Of a DNA stretch of 64,000 nt, positions 1-8,110 are shown piece after piece (within the stretch, counting starts at the first letter, position 1; every line of letters begins with the position of its first letter). The position numbers and the translations under genes were made by a program. Origin of the DNA: Natronoflexus pectinivorans (GTDB taxonomy: Bacteria; Bacteroidota; Bacteroidia; Bacteroidales; Marinilabiliaceae); contig NZ_SLWK01000013.1 of the NCBI RefSeq assembly GCF_004345615.1, forward strand, positions 1 to 64,000. The letters run 5' to 3'. A model generated the notes under the pieces. It did not search any database, was not told the DNA's origin, and was given only the letters and a program-made list of their open reading frames with translations.

Positions 1-107
1 AACTTAAATTGTGACCGTCTATTTTTCATAAGTTTCAGTTTTTGAATTGTTTTAAAAATCGTTCAAAAACGGTCAACCTATTTCAGGACGGCACAGTTCA
101 ACAAAAC

Positions 108-270
108 TATCATTGTTGTCAGGTAAAACTTACGAGATTTCTCCCTTTGGTCGAAATGACAAGGCTTTCGTGGATTTTTGCTTTGGATGGAGTTAGTGAC
201 GGCAAAGCCGTCACTAACTCCATCCAATTAAAACCTGAGTAGCTGTCATTCCGAACGAAGAGAGGAATCT
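108..270. repeat. Divergent copy 1 of MITE-like family A with a perfect 19-bp hairpin core
   Basis: The left edge at 108 (TATCATTGTTGTC) resembles the left edge of the copy at 11773. Inner arms follow the family pattern AGATTTCTC...TCGAAATGAC on the left and GTCATTCC...GAGGAATCT on the right. The core is a perfect 19-bp stem (185-203 with 207-225, loop AAA). The core sequence is unrelated to the cores of the other copies except for its GGC/GCC tip. The right outer edge is not clear. No gene is credible in 1-434. Confidence 0.65.
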
Positions 271-313
271 AAACTTAAATTTTTGGTTAATTCATTTATT
301 ACCCGAACACCAA

Positions 314-420
314 ATTCAAAACTTCAAACCTTAAACCTAAAACTTTGAACCTTGAACCTTGAACCTTAAACCTAGAACTTCAAACCTAGAACTTTAAACC
401 TTAAACTTTGAACTTCAAAC
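314..420. repeat. Degenerate tandem heptad-like repeat (AAACTTTGAACCTT type)
   Basis: About 100 bases made of imperfect reiterations of AACCTTGAACC, AACCTTAAACC and AACTTCAAACC, directly upstream of ridA. The unit varies between 7 and about 14 bases. There are no spacers, so it is not CRISPR. It could arise by slippage. Confidence 0.7.
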
Positions 421-434
421 AAAAATCTATCGCT

Positions 435-812
435 ATGAAAAAAATAATACAAACAGAGAATGCTCCTGCAGCCATTGGGCCATATAGTCAGGCCATAGAT
501 AAGAATGGGATCTTGTATATTTCAGGACAAATACCGGTAAATCCGGCCACCGGACAAATAGTGGAAGGAGGAATTACCGAACAAACCACCCAGGTAATGG
601 AAAACATCCGAGCCATTCTGAAAGAGGCGGGGTACGAATTTTCCGATGTAGTAAAATCAACCTGCTTGTTGACTGAAATGGAAGACTTCAAAGCAATGAA
701 TGATGTATATGGAAGTTATTACCGTTTGAATCCGCCGGCAAGAGCTGCTTTTGCAGTAAAAGCTCTTCCTATGGGTGCTTTGGTTGAGATAGAGACCATT
801 GCAATAAAATAG
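435..812 (+). CDS. ridA: RidA family reactive intermediate/imine deaminase
   Basis: 125-residue protein of the RidA/YjgF/UK114 family, which hydrolyses reactive 2-aminoacrylate and other enamine/imine intermediates released by PLP enzymes in the cytoplasm. Near the N-terminus is the family motif AIGPYSQA. Near the C-terminus is PPARAAFAVKALPMGALVEIE, containing the conserved Arg that binds the substrate carboxylate and the final Glu. The length is typical of the family. I place the start at 435 (MKKIIQTENAPAAIGPYSQ) rather than at an upstream in-frame ATG at 408, because the latter lies in the tandem repeat and adds residues no family member has. It is a stand-alone gene converging on rplI, with a shared terminator between them. 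Confidence 0.93.
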   Translation: MKKIIQTENAPAAIGPYSQAIDKNGILYISGQIPVNPATGQIVEGGITEQTTQVMENIRAILKEAGYEFSDVVKSTCLLTEMEDFKAMNDVYGSYYRLNPPARAAFAVKALPMGALVEIETIAIK

Positions 813-823
813 TTGATTGCAAT

Positions 824-855
824 AAAAAAGGAACATCCGTGGATGTTCCTTTTTC
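824..855. terminator. Bidirectional intrinsic terminator between ridA and rplI
   Basis: AGGAACATCC (829-838) pairs with GGATGTTCCT (841-850). The stem is flanked by an A-run on the left and a T-run on the right, so it can end both the ridA transcript (+) and the rpsF-rpsR-rplI transcript (-). Confidence 0.85.
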
Positions 856-892
856 TGTTTGTTTGAAAAACGTAATTGTTATTACTTTCTGA

Positions 893-1339
893 TTATTCAG
901 CAACCACTTCGAATTCGATGGTTACTTTCACATCACGATGCAATTTTACGTTGGCGGTATAAGTTCCCAACTCCTTAACTGCATCTTTAATGCTGATGTT
1001 TTTGCGCTCAACTTTAAATCCATCTTTTTCAAGAGCTTCGGCAATCTGAATGTTATTAACAGAACCGAAAATTTTTCCAGTTGAACTGGCTTTTGCCCCT
1101 ATGGTCAGCTTCAAACCTTCCAGTTTTTCTGCAACAGCTGCAGCTTCCTGTCTAAGTTTCTCTTCCTTGTGAGCTCTTTGTCTTTGGTTTTCAGCGTGAA
1201 CTTTTAAAGCCGACTCTGTTGCCAAAACAGCAAGTCCCTGGGGAATAAGATAATTTCGGCCGTAACCGGGCTTTACCTTTACAATATCGTCTCTGTGACC
1301 CAGGTTGGTCACATCTTCTTTTAAGATTACTTCCATCAT
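893..1339 (-). CDS. rplI: 50S ribosomal protein L9
   Basis: 148-residue L9, which binds 23S rRNA domain V and extends from the L1 stalk base. The N-terminal domain has the canonical MEVILKEDVTNLGHRDDIV...GYGRNYLIPQG pattern, followed by the long connecting helix rich in E, K and A and a C-terminal globular domain. Two consecutive ATG codons (1339 and 1336) precede EVILKEDV. An AAGGAGG sequence at 1348-1354 gives normal spacing to either, an unusually good Shine-Dalgarno for this window. It is the last gene of rpsF-rpsR-rplI, the common Bacteroidota order. Confidence 0.97.
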   Translation of the reverse strand: MMEVILKEDVTNLGHRDDIVKVKPGYGRNYLIPQGLAVLATESALKVHAENQRQRAHKEEKLRQEAAAVAEKLEGLKLTIGAKASSTGKIFGSVNNIQIAEALEKDGFKVERKNISIKDAVKELGTYTANVKLHRDVKVTIEFEVVAE

Positions 1340-1358
1340 GGTCTTTTTCCTCCTTAAA

Positions 1359-1628
1359 TTATTTCATTAAATCGGTTACATAAGGCAACAGGGCCAGATG
1401 ACGAGCTCTCTTTACTGCCTGGGCAACTTTACGCTGGTACTTTAAAGAAGTACCAGTTAAACGACGTGGTAAAATTTTACCCTGCTCGTTAAGGAACTTT
1501 TTCAAAAACTCAGGATCTTTATAATCCACGTATTTGATTTTGTTCTTCTTGAAACGGCAGTACTTCTTCTTCTTAATCTCTACCGACGGAGGTGTAAGAT
1601 ATCTGATTTCACTTTGATTTTGTGCCAT
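1359..1628 (-). CDS. rpsR: 30S ribosomal protein S18
   Basis: 89-residue S18, which forms a dimer with S6 on the platform of the small subunit. It has the conserved [20 protein letters not shown] stretch and the basic C-terminal half with [22 protein letters not shown]. The start is three bases after the rpsF stop. An AAAGGAG ribosome binding site sits inside the last codons of rpsF, which suggests translational coupling of the two partners S6 and S18. Confidence 0.97.
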   Translation of the reverse strand: MAQNQSEIRYLTPPSVEIKKKKYCRFKKNKIKYVDYKDPEFLKKFLNEQGKILPRRLTGTSLKYQRKVAQAVKRARHLALLPYVTDLMK

Positions 1629-1631
1629 GGC

Positions 1632-1976
1632 CTATTTCTCCTTTTCTTTTTTGTTACTTCTTCTTTTTTCACTGTAAAGCAGCGCATACTTATCAAGTTT
1701 AAAAGTTAAAAACCTGATGATACGCTCATCACGACGATAGTTCAATTCTAACTTCTGAATAAATTCAGGTTTAGCCTTGAACTCCAACAGATTGTAAAAA
1801 CCTGTGGATTTCTTCTGAATAGGATAAGCCAATTTACGAAGGCCCCAATTCTCCTCATGGACAATTTCGCCTCCATCCTCCAGGATCATGTTCCTGAACT
1901 TTTCCACCGCTTCCTTCATCTGAACATCAGACAAAACGGGAGTTAAAATGAAAACGGTTTCATAACTGTTTAACAT
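1632..1976 (-). CDS. rpsF: 30S ribosomal protein S6
   Basis: 114-residue S6. It opens with the usual [13 protein letters not shown] strand, contains the [18 protein letters not shown] core that contacts S18 and rRNA, and ends in a charged Lys/Glu/Arg-rich tail. It is the first gene of the ribosomal operon. A well-formed Bacteroidota promoter lies 41 to 71 bases upstream, so the operon seems to be transcribed from its own promoter and not by read-through from the Nfn genes. Confidence 0.97.
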   Translation of the reverse strand: MLNSYETVFILTPVLSDVQMKEAVEKFRNMILEDGGEIVHEENWGLRKLAYPIQKKSTGFYNLLEFKAKPEFIQKLELNYRRDERIIRFLTFKLDKYALLYSEKRRSNKKEKEK

Positions 1977-2016
1977 AGAAACAAATTTAAATTAAAGATT
2001 TACATTAATTGAGCCG

Positions 2017-2047
2017 CAAAATTATAAAATAAATATTTGAATTCAAA
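2017..2047 (-). promoter_or_regulatory. Bacteroidota-type promoter of the rpsF operon
   Basis: On the minus strand TTTG (2047-2044) is followed after exactly 19 bases by TAATTTTG (2024-2017), matching the -33 TTTG and -7 TAnnTTTG consensus of the Bacteroidota primary sigma factor. The predicted start near 2010 gives a leader of about 34 bases before rpsF. Confidence 0.75.
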
Positions 2048-2054
2048 TATTTAT
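2029..2054. repeat. Perfect 26-bp palindrome overlapping the rpsF promoter
   Basis: ATAAATATTTGAA (2029-2041) is the exact reverse complement of 2042-2054, with no loop. It covers the -33 element and half the spacer of the rpsF promoter. It may be an operator, or simply an AT-rich palindrome. It is too AT-rich to be a good terminator for the upstream gene. Confidence 0.6.
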
Positions 2055-2106
2055 GAGAGGTTTAATTAATTTCCAATTGATATACAGACAAATAATCTGA
2101 AACTTA

Positions 2107-3093
2107 TCAATGCTCGCCAAAGTATTTCATAAACTGAACCCTTTCAAACATCTCAGGGTTGTTTGGCATCATTTTTCTTCCATAAATATGCAGATCATCA
2201 ATTGTTTCAATCTTGTTTTGATCCATCCATTTTTCGAGTCCGTGCAAGAAATCCATGATATAATCGGGGCCATTTTTATAAATTGCTGAAACCACCTGAA
2301 CTGCTTTGGCACCGGATATCAACATTTTCAGCATGGTATCAGGGGTGTGAATGCCCGTTGAGCCCACCAGATCACAGTTTAATTTGTCGGATAGGATAGA
2401 GATCCACCGAAGCGACCAAACATAGTCAGAAGGAGCAGAATAAACCGATCCGGATACAATCTTATTATTAACCAGATCAATATCCGGGTTATAATAACGG
2501 TTAAAAAGAACCAACCCTTCCACTCCGGCATCTTCGAGCTTTTTAGCCATGTGGGCGGTATCGGTGAAAAATGGCGACAGCTTTATGGATACGGGAATCG
2601 AAACGTGCGACTTCACTTTTTTTATGATGTTGATATATCTGGCCGAGATGGTTGCAGCATCCTCATCAATTGATACAGGTAGCCTGAATACATTCAATTC
2701 GATGGCATCCGCTCCAGCATCCTGCAGCTTGGCTGCATATGAGAACCACTCACCCACCGAGCGGCAATTGATGCTTGCAATGACTTTTATGTCAGATTCC
2801 TCTTTTACACTCTTGATCAATTGAGTGGTACGCTCAAGCATATCATTTTTCAATTGATAGTCGTAATAATCAAAAAACTCCAGATTGTTTTCCTGATGTC
2901 CCAACTGATTTTTAAATGTATTCTGATATTCAAGTTGTATCTCCTCCTCAAATATGGATTTCAACACAACAGCTGCAGCGCCGTTTTTTGCCAAACGGGC
3001 AATGGAATCAGGAGTTGCGGTTAACCCGCAACTTCCAACAATCAATGGATTTTTTAACTCGATACCCAGATATTTAGTAGTGAGATTTGCCAT
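2107..3093 (-). CDS. Dihydroorotate dehydrogenase-like FMN protein, partner of NfnSL
   Basis: 328-residue TIM-barrel flavoprotein of the dihydroorotate dehydrogenase superfamily. The N-terminus (LGIELKNPLIVGSCGLT) and the phosphate-binding end (SGAKAVQVVSAIYKNGPDY) are typical FMN-site segments. The active-site segment reads ELNVFRLPVSID where true dihydroorotate dehydrogenases have a NxSxPN-type motif with a catalytic Ser or Cys, so orotate synthesis is unlikely. It starts six bases after the nfnL stop and is the third gene of the nfnS-nfnL unit. Its electron acceptor is probably that flavoprotein pair. The true substrate is unknown. The family is widely annotated in Bacteroidota only as 'dihydroorotate dehydrogenase-like'. 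Confidence 0.85.
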   Translation of the reverse strand: MANLTTKYLGIELKNPLIVGSCGLTATPDSIARLAKNGAAAVVLKSIFEEEIQLEYQNTFKNQLGHQENNLEFFDYYDYQLKNDMLERTTQLIKSVKEESDIKVIASINCRSVGEWFSYAAKLQDAGADAIELNVFRLPVSIDEDAATISARYINIIKKVKSHVSIPVSIKLSPFFTDTAHMAKKLEDAGVEGLVLFNRYYNPDIDLVNNKIVSGSVYSAPSDYVWSLRWISILSDKLNCDLVGSTGIHTPDTMLKMLISGAKAVQVVSAIYKNGPDYIMDFLHGLEKWMDQNKIETIDDLHIYGRKMMPNNPEMFERVQFMKYFGEH

Positions 3094-3099
3094 AATGTG

Positions 3100-4581
3100 T
3101 TATTTTTTGGTTTGATTAGTAAGGTACTGATGCATAGATGCAGCAGCTTTGCGTCCATCGCCCATGGCGAGGATCACTGTTGCCCCTCCCCTTACAATGT
3201 CTCCTCCTGCAAAAATATCCGGAATGGAACTTTGCAAAGTATCAGGATCCACTTCGATGGTACCCCAACGACTAACCTTTAGCTGGGGTAATGATTGCGG
3301 TAAAATTGGATTGGGAGATACACCAACACTCACCACAACGGTGTCGGCATCAATGATGTATTCCGATCCGTCAACAGCCACCGGCGACCGCCGTCCGCTG
3401 CTGTCCGGTTCCCCTAGTTCCATTCTCTGAACCCGGATCTGTTTAACCTTACCTTTATCATCACCAATATATTCAACAGGGTTGTTGAGGGTTAAAAACT
3501 CCACACCTTCCTCCTGTGCATGTTTCACCTCTTCAACTCTTGCAGGCATCTCTTCAAGCGAACGACGATAGATGATTGAGACCTTTTCAGCTCCAAGGCG
3601 AAGAGCGGTTCGAACGGAGTCCATGGCGGTATTTCCGCCACCAATAACGGCTACTTTTTTACCTCTTACAACAGGCGTATCCATCCCTTGAGACGAAGCG
3701 CCCATGAGGTTTATCCTGGTGAGGTATTCATTTGAGCTTAATACACCCACCAAATTTTCGCCGGGAATATTCATAAACCGAGGTAATCCGGCACCGCTAC
3801 CCACGAAAAACCCTTTAAAACCTTCCTCGCGTAAGTCATCAATTGTGGCAGTCTTTCCAACAATAAAGTTGGTCTCAAACTTCACCCCCATTTTTCGTAA
3901 ACTCTCAATTTCAACATCCACAATGCTGTTTGGAAGACGAAATTCAGGTATTCCATATTTCAGAACTCCACCAATCTCATGTAGTGCTTCCAGAATGACA
4001 ACTTCGTATCCAAGTTTGGCCATGTCACCAGCGAAAGCCAAACCCGCAGGCCCAGAGCCAATAACGGCCACTTTAATTCCATTTGAGTGAGCGACTTCAG
4101 GAATTGATATTTTTCCGCTTTGTTGTTCAAAATCAGCAGCAAAACGCTCCAGATAACCAATCGCTACAGGTTCAGTGCTAAGTTTTAATTGGTAAAAACA
4201 GTTGGCCTCGCACTGTTTTTCCTGGGGACATACCCGTCCGCAAACAGCGGGCAACGCATTGGTCTCCTTTAAAACTTTGGCAGCCTCTAAAAATTCTCCT
4301 CGTTCAATGTTCTTAACAAATTTTGGTATGTTAATCTCAACTGGACATCCTGAGATACAGGTAGGGTTGGCACAATCAATACAGCGGCTTGCCTCGTTTA
4401 TGGCCTGCTCCGGGGTTAATCCTGAGTTTACTTCAACATAAGATCGCGCCCGCTCCATAGGAGGAGCTTCAGGCATTTTAACCCTTGCCAATGAGGTTCT
4501 CTCTTTATTCTTTTTAGCCTTACGTAAGTCGTCTCTCCAGGCAGCTGCGCGCTCCTGCTTTAAATATTCGCTATTGTTCAT
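3100..4581 (-). CDS. nfnL: NfnL/GltD-like NADPH oxidoreductase large subunit
   Basis: 493-residue protein of the glutamate-synthase small-subunit family. The N-terminal domain has an iron-sulfur cysteine array (CIDCANPTCISGCPVEINIP and a later CGRVCPQEKQCEANC). Next comes an FAD-binding GxGxxG (VAVIGSGPAGLAFAGD) and an NAD(P)-binding GxGxxA (VAVIGGGNTAMDSVRTALR). No glutamate synthase large subunit is nearby. Together with the adjacent NfnS-like subunit this matches electron-bifurcating NADH-dependent ferredoxin:NADP oxidoreductase (NfnAB) or sulfide dehydrogenase SudAB. Which reaction it catalyses cannot be told from sequence. Its ATG overlaps the nfnS stop (ATGA at 4581-4578), indicating coupling. 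Confidence 0.88.
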   Translation of the reverse strand: MNNSEYLKQERAAAWRDDLRKAKKNKERTSLARVKMPEAPPMERARSYVEVNSGLTPEQAINEASRCIDCANPTCISGCPVEINIPKFVKNIERGEFLEAAKVLKETNALPAVCGRVCPQEKQCEANCFYQLKLSTEPVAIGYLERFAADFEQQSGKISIPEVAHSNGIKVAVIGSGPAGLAFAGDMAKLGYEVVILEALHEIGGVLKYGIPEFRLPNSIVDVEIESLRKMGVKFETNFIVGKTATIDDLREEGFKGFFVGSGAGLPRFMNIPGENLVGVLSSNEYLTRINLMGASSQGMDTPVVRGKKVAVIGGGNTAMDSVRTALRLGAEKVSIIYRRSLEEMPARVEEVKHAQEEGVEFLTLNNPVEYIGDDKGKVKQIRVQRMELGEPDSSGRRSPVAVDGSEYIIDADTVVVSVGVSPNPILPQSLPQLKVSRWGTIEVDPDTLQSSIPDIFAGGDIVRGGATVILAMGDGRKAAASMHQYLTNQTKK

Positions 4582-5420
4582 GCCTTTCCTTTATTTTTAG
4601 AAACACAGAGATATTGCTCGTCTGCCTTGATTTCATCTTCACGATATCCGCTTAACCTCATCAACATCTCATCAAAATCAACTTCATGGGCATCAAATTC
4701 AGGTCCGTCCACGCATACGAAACGGGTTTTTCCACCAACCGTTACACGACAAGCTCCGCACATACCGGTACCATCAACCATGATGGTATTCAAACTGGCT
4801 ATGGATGGGATATTGTGCTTTTTAGTGGTTAATGCTGCAAACTTCATCATGATACCGGGGCCAATGATCACAGCCTGATCTATTTTTTCCCTGTTGATGA
4901 CCTCTTCCATCCCCTCGGTTATAAGCCCCTTTTTCCCATAAGAGCCATCATCGGTCATTACAATCACCTCATCGGAATGCTGACGAATCTGATCCTCCAG
5001 TATAATTAAATCCTTACTACGGGCAGCAATCACTGAAATAACTTTGTTTCCAGCCTTTTTCAACTCTTCTACGATCGGTAACAAAGGCGCTACTCCAACA
5101 CCTCCTCCACAAGCCAATATGGTTCCAAAATTTTCAACATGAGTGGCCTGTCCAAGAGGTCCAACCAAATCAGTCACCTCATCACCCACCTCCAGTTCAG
5201 TAATTTTTCGCGAGGAAACGCCTACTTTCTGGACCACTAAGGTGATTGTTCCCCTTTCAACATTCGCCGTTGAAATGGTCAATGGAATTCTCTCACCGGT
5301 ATTTCCAACCCGAACCATCACAAAATGTCCGGCACGTCGTGCTTTCGCAATCCGAGGAGCTTCAATTTCCAGACTGACTACATTTTCGGAGTAATAATGC
5401 TTACTTATGACTTTGTTCAT
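4578..5420 (-). CDS. nfnS: NfnS-like FAD/NAD-binding and 2Fe-2S subunit
   Basis: 280-residue protein of the PyrK/ferredoxin-NADP reductase family, annotated in relatives as 'sulfide/dihydroorotate dehydrogenase-like FAD/NAD-binding protein'. FAD domain: GHFVMVRV and RIPLTIS. NAD domain: ACGGGVGVAPLLPIVEELKKAG. The C-terminal 2Fe-2S motif is DGTGMCGACRVTVGG with a further Cys in RFVCVDGPEFD. It heads a three-gene unit with NfnL and the dihydroorotate dehydrogenase-like protein. The complex would move electrons between NADH, NADPH and ferredoxin in the cytoplasm. About 360 bases upstream lack genes. Confidence 0.88.
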   Translation of the reverse strand: MNKVISKHYYSENVVSLEIEAPRIAKARRAGHFVMVRVGNTGERIPLTISTANVERGTITLVVQKVGVSSRKITELEVGDEVTDLVGPLGQATHVENFGTILACGGGVGVAPLLPIVEELKKAGNKVISVIAARSKDLIILEDQIRQHSDEVIVMTDDGSYGKKGLITEGMEEVINREKIDQAVIIGPGIMMKFAALTTKKHNIPSIASLNTIMVDGTGMCGACRVTVGGKTRFVCVDGPEFDAHEVDFDEMLMRLSGYREDEIKADEQYLCVSKNKGKA

Positions 5421-5731
5421 TTCTATAAAGTTTTCTTTTCAGTGTCAGAACCCTGTTTTCATCAGGATTCAGCCCTACAAACCATGTGGTAGGAGTACTA
5501 TAATGTAGTTACAAAATATTATTGAAAAATATATTTCCAATGACAATTCGCATAAAAATCATGCAAAATTAGTGAATATTCATTTCTTATACATGAGTTA
5601 TGCCGGAGATTAAAGTTATTTACAATCATTCTAAATACCACACCTGATTACAGAGACCATTTTTGCCGAAAACCTTTATAGCTTTATGCATTTCGCAATC
5701 TGGCCGTTAGCAATAGATAAAGAAAAATCAT
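5421..5731. other. Gene-free stretch upstream of nfnS
   Basis: No coding potential is seen. It must hold the nfnS promoter. A minus-strand TAATTTTG hexamer-like -7 element occurs around 5563-5570 but lacks a well-spaced -33 element, so I do not call a promoter. Confidence 0.5.
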
Positions 5732-5766
5732 AAAAAAAGCCTTAAACTCAGTGAATTTAAGGCTTT
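5732..5766 (-). terminator. Intrinsic terminator after the SUI1-like gene
   Basis: AAAGCCTTAAA (5736-5746) pairs with TTTAAGGCTTT (5756-5766) around a 9-base loop. On the minus strand the stem is followed by a T-rich run. It lies 19 bases beyond the stop of the SUI1-like gene. Confidence 0.8.
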
Positions 5767-5784
5767 AAATATGTACTAATAAAA

Positions 5785-6129
5785 TTATCCCCCGGCTTTA
5801 ACTGCATTATATCCTTTTGATAAGAGCCATGAAAGAATCTTCTCTCTGCAATCGCCTTGAATCAGGATTTCCCCATCCTTTGAACTTCCACCCGCCCCAC
5901 ACAAATTCTTTAAAGATTTCTCCAAATCTTTTAAATCATCAGGATGGCCTGAAAAATTAGTAACCAGGGTAACAACTTTACCTTTTCGCTGCTTTTTATC
6001 CAGCCAAACTTTTAGCTTTTGTTGGGACGGAGGAGGTGTTTCTATGTTCTCTTTCTCCTCTTCGTACTCATAATCGGGGTTGGTGCTAAAAATGATCCCA
6101 CCGGAAAATTTTCGATTTCTTTTGGACAT
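5785..6129 (-). CDS. SUI1/eIF1 family (YciH-like) translation factor
   Basis: 114-residue protein. Residues from about 35 onward form a SUI1 domain: basic strand KLKVWLDKKQRKGKVVTLVTNF, then the conserved LKNLCGAGGSSKDGEILIQGD segment that corresponds to the eIF1 core, and a C-terminal helix with GYNAVKAGG. The first 35 residues are low-complexity and acidic. Bacterial homologues (YciH) bind the 30S subunit and affect start-codon fidelity or stress translation. It follows the ROK genes with a 6-base gap, so it may be co-transcribed, and it ends at a terminator. Confidence 0.9.
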   Translation of the reverse strand: MSKRNRKFSGGIIFSTNPDYEYEEEKENIETPPPSQQKLKVWLDKKQRKGKVVTLVTNFSGHPDDLKDLEKSLKNLCGAGGSSKDGEILIQGDCREKILSWLLSKGYNAVKAGG

Positions 6130-6135
6130 GACTAT

Positions 6136-7011
6136 CTAAATTTTCTTTTCGGCATCGAAATAAAGAGCGGCAGCTCCAAGTACAGCAACATCCTGTTTTT
6201 CACTTACGTCTATTCGCAACTTTTCTATGGCTTTATCGAATGGATGTTTTCTTATGGTCTTCCACATATACGGTTCAAAATAGGGGAAAAACCTGGTTAT
6301 ATCGCCCCCTATTATGATACACTCAGGATCAACAGCGAATAAAATGGTTTTAATAAAATTTCCGAAATCATAACCAAACTGTTCTAAAATTGCCAGAGCA
6401 ATTTTATCCTCCTTTTTTGCTCTTTTGAATAGCGCATTGGGCTTTAAGCCATACTTCAATTCAAAATAACTTTGAGTACAATAGTATTCATAATTATGAT
6501 CCCGGTAGGAAATATAACCGAATTCTCCTGCGCCGCAGTTAGTGCCGGAATATAACCGATTATCGGCAATGATGCCCACTCCCAGTCCTTCTCCGGCAAA
6601 AATGACAGCCAAATTATTATATTTCCATCCTTTACCGTAATATTTTTCGCCAACAGCAAAGCAGTTGGCATCATTGTTCACATAGATCTCTTTCTTAAAA
6701 TGTGCTTTTAATAAGTCGCCCAAATAAACCTTTCGCCATGATGGGATGTGTTCAACATTGTAAACGATTCCCTGCTCCACATCAACCATACTTGGAACCC
6801 CAATACCAATACCGGCAATTTCAGGCGTAAATACCGACTCAATGGTTTTAATCAGTTGGTTAAGAACATCCTCTTCTCCGGCGTAATTATCAATTTCAAC
6901 TGTTACCATCTCCTCTACAGTATCATTGGAAACCCTCCCGACTTTAAGTATTTTTCCTCCCAGAAAAACACCAACCACAGGCTTATTTGTATGCGACAAA
7001 TCCCTAAGCAT
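6136..7011 (-). CDS. ROK family protein, divergent paralogue
   Basis: 291-residue ROK (repressor/ORF/kinase) protein without a DNA-binding domain. The catalytic segment VNNDANCFAVGEKYYG retains the Asp of sugar kinases. The N-terminal phosphate motif, normally DxGGT, reads VGVFLGGKILKVG. The second phosphate loop, normally GTGxG, reads FAGEGLGVGI. The usual CxCGxxGCxE zinc motif is absent, with only a Cys in YEYYCTQSYF. It overlaps the upstream paralogue by 8 bases. With so many ATP-site changes it may be a poor kinase or a sugar-binding regulatory partner. It sits at the downstream end of the saccharide locus. Confidence 0.85.
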   Translation of the reverse strand: MLRDLSHTNKPVVGVFLGGKILKVGRVSNDTVEEMVTVEIDNYAGEEDVLNQLIKTIESVFTPEIAGIGIGVPSMVDVEQGIVYNVEHIPSWRKVYLGDLLKAHFKKEIYVNNDANCFAVGEKYYGKGWKYNNLAVIFAGEGLGVGIIADNRLYSGTNCGAGEFGYISYRDHNYEYYCTQSYFELKYGLKPNALFKRAKKEDKIALAILEQFGYDFGNFIKTILFAVDPECIIIGGDITRFFPYFEPYMWKTIRKHPFDKAIEKLRIDVSEKQDVAVLGAAALYFDAEKKI

Positions 7012-7879
7012 ATTTATAGTTGTTTTCTATTAATTGCTGTTTATTAAAATTAAGAGCAGCTGCTCCCAAAATGGCAATTTCCGGCATCTGAGAAGGTTTA
7101 ATTACAAGTTTCTCAACAACGCCCGAGTACGGAAAAGTTGCCAACTCTTTTTTCATGGCTTTTTCATAATATGAAAAAGATTTGGACACCGATCCTCCAA
7201 TAATAATGGCAGCAGGATCAATGGCAAATATAATACTTTTAATAGCATTGGCCAGATGTTTTCCATATTCTGCAAAAAGATTAAGCGCCTGTTCATCCCC
7301 GCTATCTGCCCTTCTTGCTACCTCAGCTCCATCCAAACCAGCCTTGTTTTTAAAAAACTGGCCACTGCAATAGAATTCATAATTCTCTTCCAAATATGGA
7401 ATCATGCCAAATTCCCCGGCTCCGCAGTTTTGATCGGGTAAAAGATGTCCCCATTTTATAATTCCGGCGCCTAGTCCAGTTCCGGTTATCAAGCCCACAA
7501 AATCATCAAACTCCTTACCTGCCCCATAGAATCGCTCACCAACGGCAAAACAGTTGGCATCGTTATTCACAAAAACAGGCACCTTAAAATGATCTGATAA
7601 TATGGTACCAACAGCAACCTCTTTCCATGATGGGATGTTTTGAATATCATAAACAACCCCGGTTTTGGAATCAACCACACCAGGCACACCTATTCCAATT
7701 CCTTCCACCTCAGTAGAAAAAACATTTGATATAACTTCTATCAATTGATCCATTACCTCTTTCCAGTTTTCCGTTACCGGAACAGGTGAGGCAAAGACCT
7801 TCTCAATAATGCCATCATATACCAAACCGGCGCGCATATTAGTGCCACCCAGATCTACTCCAATTAGTTTTTTATCCAT
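7004..7879 (-). CDS. ROK family sugar kinase
   Basis: 291-residue ROK kinase. GVDLGGTNMRAGLV at residues 7-20 is the first phosphate-binding motif, VNNDANCFAVGERFYG holds the catalytic Asp, and LITGTGLGAGI is the second phosphate loop. As in the downstream paralogue the canonical zinc-binding CxCGxxGCxE is reduced to NYEFYCSGQFF, so both belong to a zinc-less branch. The substrate is probably a hexose such as glucose or N-acetyl-hexosamine, but it is not determinable. It lies just below the GH2 gene (231 bases) and may phosphorylate the monosaccharide released by that locus. Confidence 0.9.
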   Translation of the reverse strand: MDKKLIGVDLGGTNMRAGLVYDGIIEKVFASPVPVTENWKEVMDQLIEVISNVFSTEVEGIGIGVPGVVDSKTGVVYDIQNIPSWKEVAVGTILSDHFKVPVFVNNDANCFAVGERFYGAGKEFDDFVGLITGTGLGAGIIKWGHLLPDQNCGAGEFGMIPYLEENYEFYCSGQFFKNKAGLDGAEVARRADSGDEQALNLFAEYGKHLANAIKSIIFAIDPAAIIIGGSVSKSFSYYEKAMKKELATFPYSGVVEKLVIKPSQMPEIAILGAAALNFNKQQLIENNYKYA

Positions 7880-8040
7880 CTTTTTATCATTTAGTTATTC
7901 CCACAGCCATGATTAAATGCAACTAACTATGAATGTGATGCTTTAATATCCTAAGTTACGAAAAATTTATAAGTTTAAATTTTTCATTCATGGTATCTTT
8001 TAATCTATGACTCCATCCTGTTTATTTTTGAGTAAGAAAT

Positions 8041-8076
8041 TGAACGTAAAGAATCATTTATGATTCTTTACGTTCA
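8041..8076. terminator. Perfect 16-bp hairpin after the GH2 gene
   Basis: TGAACGTAAAGAATCA (8041-8056) pairs exactly with 8061-8076 around loop TTTA. It begins 34 bases beyond the GH2 stop. No immediate T-run follows on the minus strand, so termination or transcript 3'-end protection are both possible. Confidence 0.55.
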
Positions 8077-8110
8077 TACCCCTAACCAAAAACTCCCACA
8101 AAATTTGCAA

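Noticed and set aside
42-242. Open frame of 66 codons at the left edge
   Set aside because: It runs through the family A repeat and its hairpin core. Composition and overlap with the palindrome show it is not a gene.
314-420. Possible CRISPR array (also considered at 45899-45957)
   Set aside because: Units of 7 to 14 bases repeat directly with no spacers and no cas genes nearby, so these are simple tandem repeats.
2107-3093. True dihydroorotate dehydrogenase (pyrD)
   Set aside because: The catalytic loop motif is missing and it is coupled to NfnSL-type genes, so I kept a '-like' label.
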